Shown: positions 48,615 through 56,660 of the stretch, piece by piece | Layout: each line of letters begins with the position of its first letter | How positions within the stretch are numbered: position 1 is the first letter of the stretch | Source of the DNA: Paenibacillus harenae DSM 16969 | GTDB taxonomy: Bacteria > Bacillota > Bacilli > Paenibacillales > Paenibacillaceae | NCBI RefSeq assembly: GCF_000422465.1 | Contig: NZ_KE383843.1 | Location: forward strand, 372,001-436,000 | DNA: 64,000 nt | Reading direction: 5' to 3' | The notes under the pieces: model-generated | Told to the model about the DNA's origin: nothing | The model's input: only the letters and a program-made list of their open reading frames with translations | Database searches by the model: none | Position numbers and translations under genes: made by a program

Positions 48615-51248
48615 TCATATCACATTTGTTTGGCTTAGAACCAGTTCTTCCGCAAGTTTCAAAGCTTCGTCCAGCTTAGCCGTATCTTTGCCGCCGGCCT
48701 GCGCCATATCAGGACGTCCGCCGCCGCTGCCGCCGCAATGTACGGCCGCTTCTTTGACGATTTTGCCTGCATGGAAGCCCTTTTTCACCAAGTCGGCGGA
48801 TACCGCAGCTGCCAGATTCACTTTATCGTCGGCAATGGCGCCGAGCACGATGATGCTGGAGGCCAGCTTCAGCTTCAGCTCGTCTACGATGCCGCGAAGC
48901 GCATCCATTGACGGTGCGCTTACTTTCGCGAATAACACGGTCATATCGCCGACGGTCTTCGCGTTCGCTTCAAGCGAGCCGGCTTCGATGCGGCTCAGCT
49001 TAGCCTGCAGCGATTCATTCTCGCGGGAAAGCTCCTTCAATTGTCCGAACAAAGCTTCGATCCGTTTCGGAACGTCAGCCGTATTCGACTTAAGCAAGGA
49101 AGAGGATTGCTTCAACAGGTCAAGCTGGCTCTCCAAATGGTTATACGCGTGCTTCCCCGTTACGGCTTCAATTCTTCGAACGCCCGAGCCGATCCCACTT
49201 TCGCTAAGCAGCTTGAATATTCCGATTTGCGACGTATTGCCGACATGACAGCCTCCGCAAAGCTCTAAGCTGTAGCTGCCGACCTGCACGACGCGGACCT
49301 CGTCGCCGTACTTCTCGCCGAACAAGGCCATCGCTCCCATCGCTTTCGCTTCGCCGAGCGATTTCGTATCGGTGGACACTGGCGTAGACAACCAGATTTG
49401 TTCATTGACGCGACGCTCAATTTCAACGAGCTCTTCAGCCGTTATGCTGCCGAAATGCGAGAAGTCGAACCGCAGGCGTTCAGCCTCGACCAGAGAGCCT
49501 GCTTGATTGACATGTCCGCCCAGCACTTCTTTGAGCGCCTTATGAAGCAAATGCGTTGCCGTATGATTTTTGATAATATCCTCGCGAACCGCTTTAGCGA
49601 CGGCAGCGTCAACCGATTCGCCGGTACGGAGAGTACCCGAAGCCACTACGGCATGATGAACGCTTTGCCCGTGCGGAGCCTTCGTCACATCTTCGACCTG
49701 CAGCGTAAACCCGCTGCCCGCGATCGTGCCTTTATCGCCGATTTGTCCGCCGCTCTCCGCATAGAAAGGCGTACGGTCAAGAATAACGGCTACTTGGCTG
49801 CCTGCGGCAGCGGAATCCACCAGTTGGTCATCCGATACAACCGCAATAATTCGGGATTTCGTTACGAGTTCATTATAGCCAACAAATTCACTTTTAACCG
49901 TAAAATCACCGAGCGGACCGCCTTGCACCTTCATGCTGCCTGTATCCTGACGGGCTGCGCGCGCGCGTTCCCGCTGCGCTTCCATCGCCGCATCAAAGCC
50001 TGCGCGGTCAACGGTCATGCCGTTCTCGGAGGCGAAGTCCTCCGTCAGGTCAAACGGGAAGCCGTACGTATCGTACAATCGGAAGGCATCATCGCCGTTA
50101 ATCTCCTTGCTGCCCGCTCTGCCTGCAGCAGCAACCAGCCCCGACAGCATCGCCAGACCGTCAGACAGCGTCTCATGGAAACGCTCCTCCTCCGTACGGA
50201 TCACGCGCTCGATAAACTCGCGCTTCTCCACGACCTCCGGATAGTACACGCCCATCACATCGCCGACAATAGAAGTAAGCTCGTAGAGGAAAGGACGGTC
50301 GATGCCGATCGTTTTTCCGTAACGAACCGCGCGGCGGAGCAATCGGCGAATAATATAGCCGCGGCCTTCGTTGGAAGGCATGACGCCGTCGCCGACAGCG
50401 AATGCGACGGTACGAATATGGTCGGCAATGACTTTAAGCGCGATATCCTGCTCATCGTTCGTTTTGTAGCTCACTTTTGCCATTTCGCAGGTACGGTCTA
50501 TGATTGGCTGGAAAAGATCCGTGTCGAAATTCGAATCCACGTCCTGCAGGATCGATGCAAAACGCTCCAGTCCCGCTCCTGTATCGATATTTTTATTCGG
50601 AAGCGGCGTATAGCTGCCGTCCTTGTTATGATTGAATTGCGAGAAGACGAGGTTCCACACTTCGAGGAAACGCTCGTTTTCTCCGCCCGGCCAGCATTCC
50701 GGATCGGATAAATCGCCGTATTTTTCCCCGCGGTCATAGAAAATTTCCGTACAAGGTCCGCACGGCCCTTCGCCGATGTCCCAGAAGTTCTCTTCCAGCT
50801 TGTAGATTCGTTCGGCAGGAATGCCGATTTTGGCATTCCAGAAGCTGAACGCTTCCTCGTCCTCCGGATATACCGTAACCGAGAGGCGGTTCGGGTCAAA
50901 GCCGATCCATTCCGGCCCGGTCAGAAATTCCCAAGCCCATGTAATTGCCTCTTCCTTGAAGTAATCGCCGATCGAGAAGTTGCCCAGCATTTCAAAAAAC
51001 GTATGGTGACGGCGGGTTTTGCCCACGTTCTCGATATCATTGGTGCGAATGCATTTCTGCGAGTTCGTAATACGCGGGTTTTCCGGAATGACACGGCCGT
51101 CAAAGTAAGCCTTAAGCGGTGCCATTCCCGCATTGATCCACAGCAGAGAAGGGTCGTTATGCGGTACGAGCGATGCGCTCGGTTCGATTTTGTGGCCTTT
51201 GCTTTCAAAAAAAGCAAGCCATTTAGCGCGGATTTCACTAGCTTTCAT
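48615..51248 (-). CDS. alaS: Alanyl-tRNA synthetase
   Basis: An 877-residue class II synthetase. The catalytic domain carries RHHTFFEMLGNFSIGDYFK and GAGLERFASILQ; the editing domain has HTATHLLHKALKEVLG and the zinc set ending CGGCHVGNTSQIG; the C-terminal DHHA1-type domain ends with CGGSGGGRPDMAQAGG. It charges tRNA-Ala and clears mischarged Ser or Gly. The ATG is 14 bp after a T-box leader, so expression should rise when uncharged tRNA-Ala builds up. It heads the operon with ireB, ruvX and the DUF1292 genes. Confidence 0.98.
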   Translation of the reverse strand: MKASEIRAKWLAFFESKGHKIEPSASLVPHNDPSLLWINAGMAPLKAYFDGRVIPENPRITNSQKCIRTNDIENVGKTRRHHTFFEMLGNFSIGDYFKEEAITWAWEFLTGPEWIGFDPNRLSVTVYPEDEEAFSFWNAKIGIPAERIYKLEENFWDIGEGPCGPCTEIFYDRGEKYGDLSDPECWPGGENERFLEVWNLVFSQFNHNKDGSYTPLPNKNIDTGAGLERFASILQDVDSNFDTDLFQPIIDRTCEMAKVSYKTNDEQDIALKVIADHIRTVAFAVGDGVMPSNEGRGYIIRRLLRRAVRYGKTIGIDRPFLYELTSIVGDVMGVYYPEVVEKREFIERVIRTEEERFHETLSDGLAMLSGLVAAAGRAGSKEINGDDAFRLYDTYGFPFDLTEDFASENGMTVDRAGFDAAMEAQRERARAARQDTGSMKVQGGPLGDFTVKSEFVGYNELVTKSRIIAVVSDDQLVDSAAAGSQVAVILDRTPFYAESGGQIGDKGTIAGSGFTLQVEDVTKAPHGQSVHHAVVASGTLRTGESVDAAVAKAVREDIIKNHTATHLLHKALKEVLGGHVNQAGSLVEAERLRFDFSHFGSITAEELVEIERRVNEQIWLSTPVSTDTKSLGEAKAMGAMALFGEKYGDEVRVVQVGSYSLELCGGCHVGNTSQIGIFKLLSESGIGSGVRRIEAVTGKHAYNHLESQLDLLKQSSSLLKSNTADVPKRIEALFGQLKELSRENESLQAKLSRIEAGSLEANAKTVGDMTVLFAKVSAPSMDALRGIVDELKLKLASSIIVLGAIADDKVNLAAAVSADLVKKGFHAGKIVKEAAVHCGGSGGGRPDMAQAGGKDTAKLDEALKLAEELVLSQTNVI

Positions 51249-51261
51249 TTTATAGAAGCCT

Positions 51262-51545
51262 CCCTCTTGTCATTAAACACAAAAAACGCCCCTGTCATTG
51301 ACAGGGACGAATATGTTCGCGGTACCACCCTGGTTATTACGCTGCGCTTGACGGCAGGCATAATCGCCTTCATCGGACATTAACGGGTCCACCCGGTGAA
51401 GTTCGTTCACACTCGGAAAAGAGCTTTCGGCCACTCTTCGTTATAAAAGCCTTCTCAACCGACGCGGGACGTTCCCGAAGGAACGGTCGCGAAGAGGCCT
51501 TTTCTCTGGCTAACGGGCAATGGCTTACTTCAATTCTTCAACGTT
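51262..51545 (-). ncRNA. T-box leader of alaS
   Basis: The minus strand contains the T-box core AGGGTGGTACCGCG at about 51323-51336, followed by a terminator CGTCCCTGTC/GACAGGGGCG ending in TTTTTT. Upstream lie a long Stem I region with an AGTA motif and a GCT triplet (51450-51448) in GAGAAGGCTTTT, a candidate alanine specifier. Uncharged tRNA-Ala would stabilise the antiterminator and allow transcription of alaS. Confidence 0.9.
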
Positions 51546-51575
51546 TTATCCAAATATATGCTTTCACTTTCTAAA

Positions 51576-51604
51576 ATTATAGCTACAGCTCTTGCGCCTG
51601 TCAA
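51576..51604 (-). promoter_or_regulatory. alaS promoter
   Basis: Consensus TTGACA (51604-51599), 17-bp spacer, consensus TATAAT (51581-51576). The -35 overlaps the stop codon of the upstream AI-2E gene. Confidence 0.88.
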
Positions 51605-52671
51605 ATGATCTTTCTTCGCACGTAATAAGCGAACATATGCTGGACGATGACTTTGCAGGCCGCAAAGATCGGCACCGCAAGAATCATGCCTAATATGCCC
51701 GCAATTTCGCCTCCCACCAGCAAGGCAAAAATAATGGCGAGCGGATGCATATGCAGCGTCCGCCCGACAACCTGCGGCGAGATGACGTTGCCTTCGAGAA
51801 TTTGGCACAGCGTATTGATAATGGCAACCAGGATGACCATTTTGAGTGAAATGGTTGAAGCGACCAGCAGCGCGGGCGCGGCGCCGAAGAACGGGCCAAG
51901 ATACGGGATGACATTCGTAATGGCCACGATACCGGCCAGCAGCAGCGCGTACGGCATCCCGATAAGTAAATAGCCGCAATAAGCCAATACGCCAACGATG
52001 ACGCAGACGAGAAATTGTCCCCGGATATAGCTGCCGAGCGCGGCGTCGATATCCTTGAGCAGTCTGACCGTGTTTTTGCGGTGCGATTTGGGCACGTACG
52101 TAATAACGGTTCTTTCGAACACGTCAAAATCTTTTAATATATAGAAAGCCAGGAAAGGAATGATAAACGCTATAAACACCGCGTTAAGCATCGTTCCGAT
52201 GTTGTTTACGAAGTTAAACAAAAACTCCGACAGTTTTTTCTCCATATGCAGCAATGATTTGTTCATCCCGCTGCGGATGCTTTCCGGTAAAAAGGATGTG
52301 TTGTTAATATCCGTAACGATGTCTTGCGCGCGCATCGACAGCTCCGGCACATGCCTGTTCAGCTCTTGAACCTGCTCGATGAACATCGGGATCAGATTGA
52401 CGAGCAGCACGGTGATAACCGCGCAGAACACCGCATAAATAAGAAGCACGGCAATCGTCCGGGGCACCTTCCGGTCATGAAGCAGCGTGACGATCGGATT
52501 CAGCACATACGAGATGATCATGGCAATGGCGAATGGCGCAAGCACAGCCTTTAGGAAGACATATACATTTACGATAAGCGGCTTTATCAGCAGCAGCAGA
52601 TAGATGGCGAGCAAGCCTAATATCAAGTACACCAGCCACACAAATAGACGGTTTTTCGTGAAGCGCTCCAC
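51601..52671 (-). CDS. AI-2E family membrane protein (YrrI-like)
   Basis: A 356-residue AI-2E/PerM family protein with about eight membrane helices: FAIAMIISYVLNPIVTLLHD, FIAFIIPFLAFYILKDFD, AITNVIPYLGPFFGAAPALL, NVISPQVVGRTLHMHPLAII. It probably starts at GTG 52671. In B. subtilis yrrI holds the same place upstream of alaS. It is a distinct paralogue from the gene at 37820. Transported substrate unknown. Confidence 0.88.
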   Translation of the reverse strand: MERFTKNRLFVWLVYLILGLLAIYLLLLIKPLIVNVYVFLKAVLAPFAIAMIISYVLNPIVTLLHDRKVPRTIAVLLIYAVFCAVITVLLVNLIPMFIEQVQELNRHVPELSMRAQDIVTDINNTSFLPESIRSGMNKSLLHMEKKLSEFLFNFVNNIGTMLNAVFIAFIIPFLAFYILKDFDVFERTVITYVPKSHRKNTVRLLKDIDAALGSYIRGQFLVCVIVGVLAYCGYLLIGMPYALLLAGIVAITNVIPYLGPFFGAAPALLVASTISLKMVILVAIINTLCQILEGNVISPQVVGRTLHMHPLAIIFALLVGGEIAGILGMILAVPIFAACKVIVQHMFAYYVRRKII

Positions 52672-52770
52672 CGTCCCTCACCCCCGAACCAGCGTTTCCC
52701 CCTTTGTCCAGCCGGACAAATCGGGCTAGTTCAGTATATGTACAAGCGCCCTAAATCATCCTTGAGAGGC

Positions 52771-52799
52771 AAAAAAAAAGACGGCCAAAGACCGTCCTT
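52771..52799 (-). terminator. Terminator after the zinc-ribbon gene
   Basis: On the minus strand GGACGGTC pairs with GGCCGTC (imperfect inner pair) around TTT and is followed by nine T residues. It lies about 30 bp after the zinc-ribbon stop. Confidence 0.83.
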
Positions 52800-52827
52800 T
52801 CGTATTCGCTATGAGAGAAGCTTCACG

Positions 52828-53028
52828 TTAATTCACGTGAACCTCCGGTAATTCCTCTTCAAAGAACAAGTCGTCGAGCGAGCTCAGCGTGCCGTCCTCT
52901 TCTACTTGGTAAACCGACATCTTGTCGCCGTTAACCGTCAGTTCAATGAAGCAGCCCCAGCAGTAGAACTGGTGGGAACCAATTTTCCCGATATCTTTCG
53001 AATTGCAATTCGGACATCTCATCATCAT
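52828..53028 (-). CDS. Small zinc-ribbon protein
   Basis: A ~66-residue protein with two CxxC pairs, MRCPNCNSKDIG and FYCWGCFIELTV, forming a treble-clef or ribbon zinc site, then an acidic tail (EEDGTLSSLDDLFFEEELPE). Three ATGs open the frame; the first abuts the stop of the PRC-barrel gene (TGAATG), so the two are coupled. I do not recognise a characterised family. Association with the PRC-barrel and iscS genes is the only hint of role. Confidence 0.82.
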   Translation of the reverse strand: MMMRCPNCNSKDIGKIGSHQFYCWGCFIELTVNGDKMSVYQVEEDGTLSSLDDLFFEEELPEVHVN

Positions 53029-53574
53029 TCATTTCTCCCTATCGATTGAATTGGAAGCTGCGACAGGCTCCAATTCCGCTTCACTGACAGCAGGAACAAT
53101 AATCGCGTCTTCCCCGAGTAACACGGCATCCGGATCACTCGGCGCCTTCAGCCATTTGCGTCCCTCCATCAGATCCGAAACAAAACCGTCCGTAAGCTCG
53201 TAGCCTACTATTTGTGTGCCCTGATTTGGATAAAAATAAACATCCGACACGCGTCCAAGCTGCTCGCCCTGAACGGTTACAACGGGCAAATCCCTTAATT
53301 TCACGAGTCCTGTATAAAAGGAACGCAAAATTTGTTTCGGTTTCATCCGGTGAATCGCGGTTTCGCTCGAAATAATAACCGTATCTTCCCCGCAGGAAAG
53401 CACATCGGACCATTTCACGATCTTTACAGATAAACCAAACCACTTGGCATAATCCAATATAAGACCGTTCAGCTGCCAATGCTCGTCGAACCAGGCATCC
53501 TTCACGGTCCCGACCAGCTTGCCGGAATGAATAACGATAACGGGAAGCCCAATAAGCTGTTGAAGTTTAATCAC
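53029..53574 (-). CDS. PRC-barrel domain protein (YrrD-like)
   Basis: A 181-residue protein with two PRC-barrel repeats. The first is LIGLPVIVIHSGKLVGTVKD...NGLILDYAKW; the second is LRDLPVVTVQGEQLGRVSDV...IVGYELTDGF. PRC barrels bind partners in RNA processing and photosynthesis; the role of YrrD is unknown. It is conserved next to iscS/cymR and alaS in Bacillales. The start is a GTG at 53574, with AGGAGG 13 bases upstream, a rather long spacing. Confidence 0.86.
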   Translation of the reverse strand: MIKLQQLIGLPVIVIHSGKLVGTVKDAWFDEHWQLNGLILDYAKWFGLSVKIVKWSDVLSCGEDTVIISSETAIHRMKPKQILRSFYTGLVKLRDLPVVTVQGEQLGRVSDVYFYPNQGTQIVGYELTDGFVSDLMEGRKWLKAPSDPDAVLLGEDAIIVPAVSEAELEPVAASNSIDREK

Positions 53575-53591
53575 GCTCAGGCGGAGTCCTC

Positions 53592-54746
53592 CTAGTAGTT
53601 ATTACGAATACGCCTCACGATCGTTCCAATTTTTTGCGCGGCGTTTTCTAATTCCTCCAAAGTATTCCCCAAACCGAAGCTAAATCTTACGGCGGATTGA
53701 AGCTGCTCTTCCGGCAGCTCCATCGCGCGCAGGACATGCGACCTCTCCAGCGAACCGGATGTGCAGGCCGATCCGCTTGAGGCGGCTATTCCTTCCATAT
53801 CGAGGTTCATGAGCATGGTCTCCGTATCGACGCCGATAAAGCTGACATTGACGATATGCGGCAATCGATGCTGCTCGCTGCCGTTTATTCGAATAGGCAC
53901 TCCGGCATGCTCCTGCAGCAGCTCAATCCATCTCTTACGAAGCTCGTCCATAAAAAGTTGCTTCGTTTCCCGTTCGTTCACACAAATGTCAACGGCTTCC
54001 GCAAAACCGGCAATACCTGCAATATTCTCCGTCCCCGCGCGCCGTTTTCTTTCCTGTGAACCTCCGTGCTGAACCGCTTCGAATAGTGTACCATTCGCTA
54101 TATATAACGCGCCAACGCCTTGCGGACCATTAATTTTATGGGCTGAAAAGCTCATTAAATCGACAGGAATTTCATTTAGTCGGTAGCCGATCCAGCCTAG
54201 CGTCTGTACGGCATCCACGTGGAACAGCGCGCCGCCTGCCTTTACGATTGCGCCAATCTCTTCGATCGGCTGCAGCGTGCCGAGCTCGTTATTGCCGTGC
54301 ATGATGCTGACCAATCCCGTTTCCGCCGTCATCGCCGACTGCACGGAAGCCGCGGAGGTTCTTCCGCTGCCGTCCACCGGGAGGACGGTCAATGTGAAGC
54401 CTTCTTCCTTTCTTAACCACTCGCATGCATGAAGTACGGCGTGATGCTCTCCCGCCGAAGTTATAATATGGGATTTCCCGCGCTTGCGCTGCGCTCTAGC
54501 AGCGCCGATCAGCGCCGCGTTATCGCTTTCCGTCCCGCCGGAGGTGAAGAGCAGCTCCGACGGTTTGCAGCCCAGGGCTGCGGCAATCCGGTCGCGGGAT
54601 CGGTTCAAATGCTGTTTGGCCGCTCTGCCGTAAGCGTGCATGCTGGATGCATTGCTGCCTGGCCCGCTCATAACTTCCAGCATCGCTTTCATGACTTCGG
54701 GGCGCATCGGCGTTGTGGCGGCATGATCGAAATAATACGTGTTCAT
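53592..54746 (-). CDS. iscS: Cysteine desulfurase (IscS/NifS family)
   Basis: A 384-residue PLP enzyme that removes sulfur from cysteine as a bound persulfide. It opens YYFDHAATTPMRPEVMKAML, has TSGGTESDNAAL, the PLP lysine in MSFSAHKINGPQG, and the catalytic cysteine in SSGSACTSGSLE. The close link with cymR and mnmA points to sulfur supply for tRNA 2-thiouridine and cysteine control, as for YrvO in B. subtilis. It starts 14 bp after cymR. Confidence 0.95.
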   Translation of the reverse strand: MNTYYFDHAATTPMRPEVMKAMLEVMSGPGSNASSMHAYGRAAKQHLNRSRDRIAAALGCKPSELLFTSGGTESDNAALIGAARAQRKRGKSHIITSAGEHHAVLHACEWLRKEEGFTLTVLPVDGSGRTSAASVQSAMTAETGLVSIMHGNNELGTLQPIEEIGAIVKAGGALFHVDAVQTLGWIGYRLNEIPVDLMSFSAHKINGPQGVGALYIANGTLFEAVQHGGSQERKRRAGTENIAGIAGFAEAVDICVNERETKQLFMDELRKRWIELLQEHAGVPIRINGSEQHRLPHIVNVSFIGVDTETMLMNLDMEGIAASSGSACTSGSLERSHVLRAMELPEEQLQSAVRFSFGLGNTLEELENAAQKIGTIVRRIRNNY

Positions 54747-54760
54747 TATTCCGCCTTCCT

Positions 54761-55180
54761 TTATATATAAAACATGTAGCTGTCAGGTTTGCCTGCGTCT
54801 TCGAAGGCGATCAGATCGGCGAGCGTGGTCGAATCCAGCACGTCGGCGATGCTGTCGCGAATTCTCAGCCATAGCTGGCGCTTGGCCGGGTCGTCTTCTT
54901 CCGTGAAGTCGACCGGCGAGATCGGGCCTTCCAGGATGCGGATGACGTCGCCGGATGTAATATTCTCGGGCTCCTTGGACAGAATATATCCGCCGTAAGC
55001 TCCTCTTACGCTCTTGACCAATCCGGCGTTGCGAAGCGGCGCGACCAACTGCTCCAGGTAATGCTCGGACAGCTGGTTACGTTCCGCAATGCTCTTGAGC
55101 GAGGTCGGGCCTTCGCCGAACTTCGCCGCCAGCTCCATCATAATCGTTAAGCCGTAACGGCCTTTCGTCGATATTTTCAA
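54761..55180 (-). CDS. cymR: Rrf2-family regulator of cysteine metabolism CymR
   Basis: A 139-residue Rrf2 regulator beginning MKISTKGRYGLTIMMELAAK, with SLKSIAERNQLSEHYLEQLV (recognition helix) and GLVKSVRGAYGGYILSKEPE. It has no cysteine at all, so it cannot be an iron-sulfur regulator such as IscR. This fits CymR, which acts with CysK to repress cysteine genes. It heads the cymR-iscS-PRC-zinc ribbon set and is divergent from mnmA. Confidence 0.93.
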   Translation of the reverse strand: MKISTKGRYGLTIMMELAAKFGEGPTSLKSIAERNQLSEHYLEQLVAPLRNAGLVKSVRGAYGGYILSKEPENITSGDVIRILEGPISPVDFTEEDDPAKRQLWLRIRDSIADVLDSTTLADLIAFEDAGKPDSYMFYI

Positions 55181-55354
55181 TGTGACACCTCTTTTATCTA
55201 TTTTTCAAATTACCTTTAAATCACTGTATTCCCATATCACTTCTATGTTAACATACCGCGCAAGTATCGTGTGTAAAAAGGTGGACGTCTTTATGAAAAA
55301 CTTTTCAGCCTATGGTATAATAGGAATGTTTGAATGAACAAGGTGGTGGATAAC

Positions 55355-56488
55355 ATGGAAAAACCAAATGCCTCTACAAGAGTCGTCGTCGGCATGTCGG
55401 GAGGCGTTGATTCCTCCGTTACGGCGCTGCTGCTGAAGCAGCAAGGCTACGACGTGATTGGCATCTTTATGAAAAACTGGGATGATACCGATGAATTCGG
55501 CCATTGCACGGCTGAAGAAGATTCGGAGGACGTGCGCCGCGTTTGCGACCAAATCGGAATCCCTTACTATACCGTTAACTTTGAACGGCAATATTATGAC
55601 AAAGTATTCACCTATTTCCTGGATGAATATAAGCGCGGCCGCACCCCAAACCCGGATGTCATGTGCAACCGCGAGATCAAGTTCGGCGACTTCCTGCAGC
55701 GCGCCATGGAGCTTGGCGCCGACTATTTGGCTACCGGCCATTATGCCCGCGTCGACCGTACGGCCGATGGCGTAACGAAGCTGCTGCGCGGCGTCGATTC
55801 GAACAAGGATCAAACCTATTTCCTAAGCGCGCTTAATCAGAAGCAGCTGGCGAAGGCGATGTTCCCGATCGGCCACCTTCCGAAACCGGAGGTACGCCGC
55901 ATAGCCGAGGAAGCCGGCTTGTATACGGCGAAGAAGAAGGACAGCACCGGCGTCTGCTTTATCGGCGAACGTGACTTCAAGACCTTCCTCAGCGGGTACC
56001 TGCCGGCCCAGTCGGGCGACATGATCGACATTCGAAGCGGCGAGAAGAAAGGGCGTCATGACGGCTTGATGTATTACACCCTCGGCCAGCGCCAAGGTCT
56101 CGGCATCGGAGGCTCCGGCACCGGGGAGCCGTGGTTTGTTGCCGATAAGGATTTGGAGCGCAATATTTTGTACGTCGTGCAGGGTGAACAGCATCCCAGC
56201 TTGTACTCGGAAAGCCTCACGGCAAGCGGCATGAACTGGATCCTTCCGGCCACCGGCACGGGAACGGTAAAGTGTACCGCCAAATTCCGTTACCGCCAGC
56301 AGGATCAAGGAGTAACCGTAACGATGCGGGAGGACGGCACGGCCCATATCGTCTTCGATAAACCTCAAAAAGCCGTTACCCCTGGACAAGCGGTCGTTCT
56401 CTATGACGACGACGTTTGCCTCGGCGGCGGTACGATTGAAACCGTTCAGAAGATTGATGCCGGCGCATTTGCCGCTTTGCACGTCTGA
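55355..56488 (+). CDS. mnmA: tRNA-specific 2-thiouridylase MnmA
   Basis: A 377-residue enzyme that makes 2-thiouridine at position 34 of Glu, Gln and Lys tRNAs. It has the PP-loop VVVGMSGGVDSSVTALLL, the catalytic cysteines in DVMCNREIKFG and STGVCFIGER, and the YLATGHYARVD region. Sulfur probably comes from the cysteine desulfurase encoded across the divergent promoter. I prefer ATG 55355 (after AAGGTGGTG) to 55334. A TATAAT lies at about 55315. A copy of the two-hairpin repeat starts five bases after the stop. Confidence 0.96.
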   Translation: MEKPNASTRVVVGMSGGVDSSVTALLLKQQGYDVIGIFMKNWDDTDEFGHCTAEEDSEDVRRVCDQIGIPYYTVNFERQYYDKVFTYFLDEYKRGRTPNPDVMCNREIKFGDFLQRAMELGADYLATGHYARVDRTADGVTKLLRGVDSNKDQTYFLSALNQKQLAKAMFPIGHLPKPEVRRIAEEAGLYTAKKKDSTGVCFIGERDFKTFLSGYLPAQSGDMIDIRSGEKKGRHDGLMYYTLGQRQGLGIGGSGTGEPWFVADKDLERNILYVVQGEQHPSLYSESLTASGMNWILPATGTGTVKCTAKFRYRQQDQGVTVTMREDGTAHIVFDKPQKAVTPGQAVVLYDDDVCLGGGTIETVQKIDAGAFAALHV

Positions 56489-56492
56489 TACC

Positions 56493-56590
56493 AAGCAGAA
56501 ACGCCTGTCGGCCTCTTTCCGAGGATGCAACCGTTTCGCGGTGAAATATAAGCTTAGTTATAAGTGCAAACTTATAAATTCTTATATTTT
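56493..56590 (+). repeat. Two-hairpin repeat, copy E (after mnmA)
   Basis: Begins AAGCAGAAACGCCTGTCGG and ends with a near-perfect hairpin whose outer arms are AAATATAAG/CTTATATTT and inner arms TTATAAG/CTTATAA around TGCAAA. It groups with copy A rather than with the tandem copies. It is in the same direction as mnmA and would form part of its 3' UTR. Confidence 0.82.
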
Positions 56591-56594
56591 GAAT

Positions 56595-56644
56595 AAGGCT
56601 GTCCATGGCGCATCGGTTGCTTGCGCGCGGACAGCCTTTTTTTT
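56595..56644 (+). terminator. Terminator after mnmA
   Basis: AAGGCTGTCC pairs with GGACAGCCTT around a long loop that can itself fold, then eight T residues. Confidence 0.88.
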
Positions 56645-56660
56645 GTGCCGATAAGCTCCA

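Noticed and set aside
49398..50711. 437-codon open frame antisense to alaS
   Set aside because: It is a composition effect of the alaS codons on the other strand; no start signal or family resemblance.
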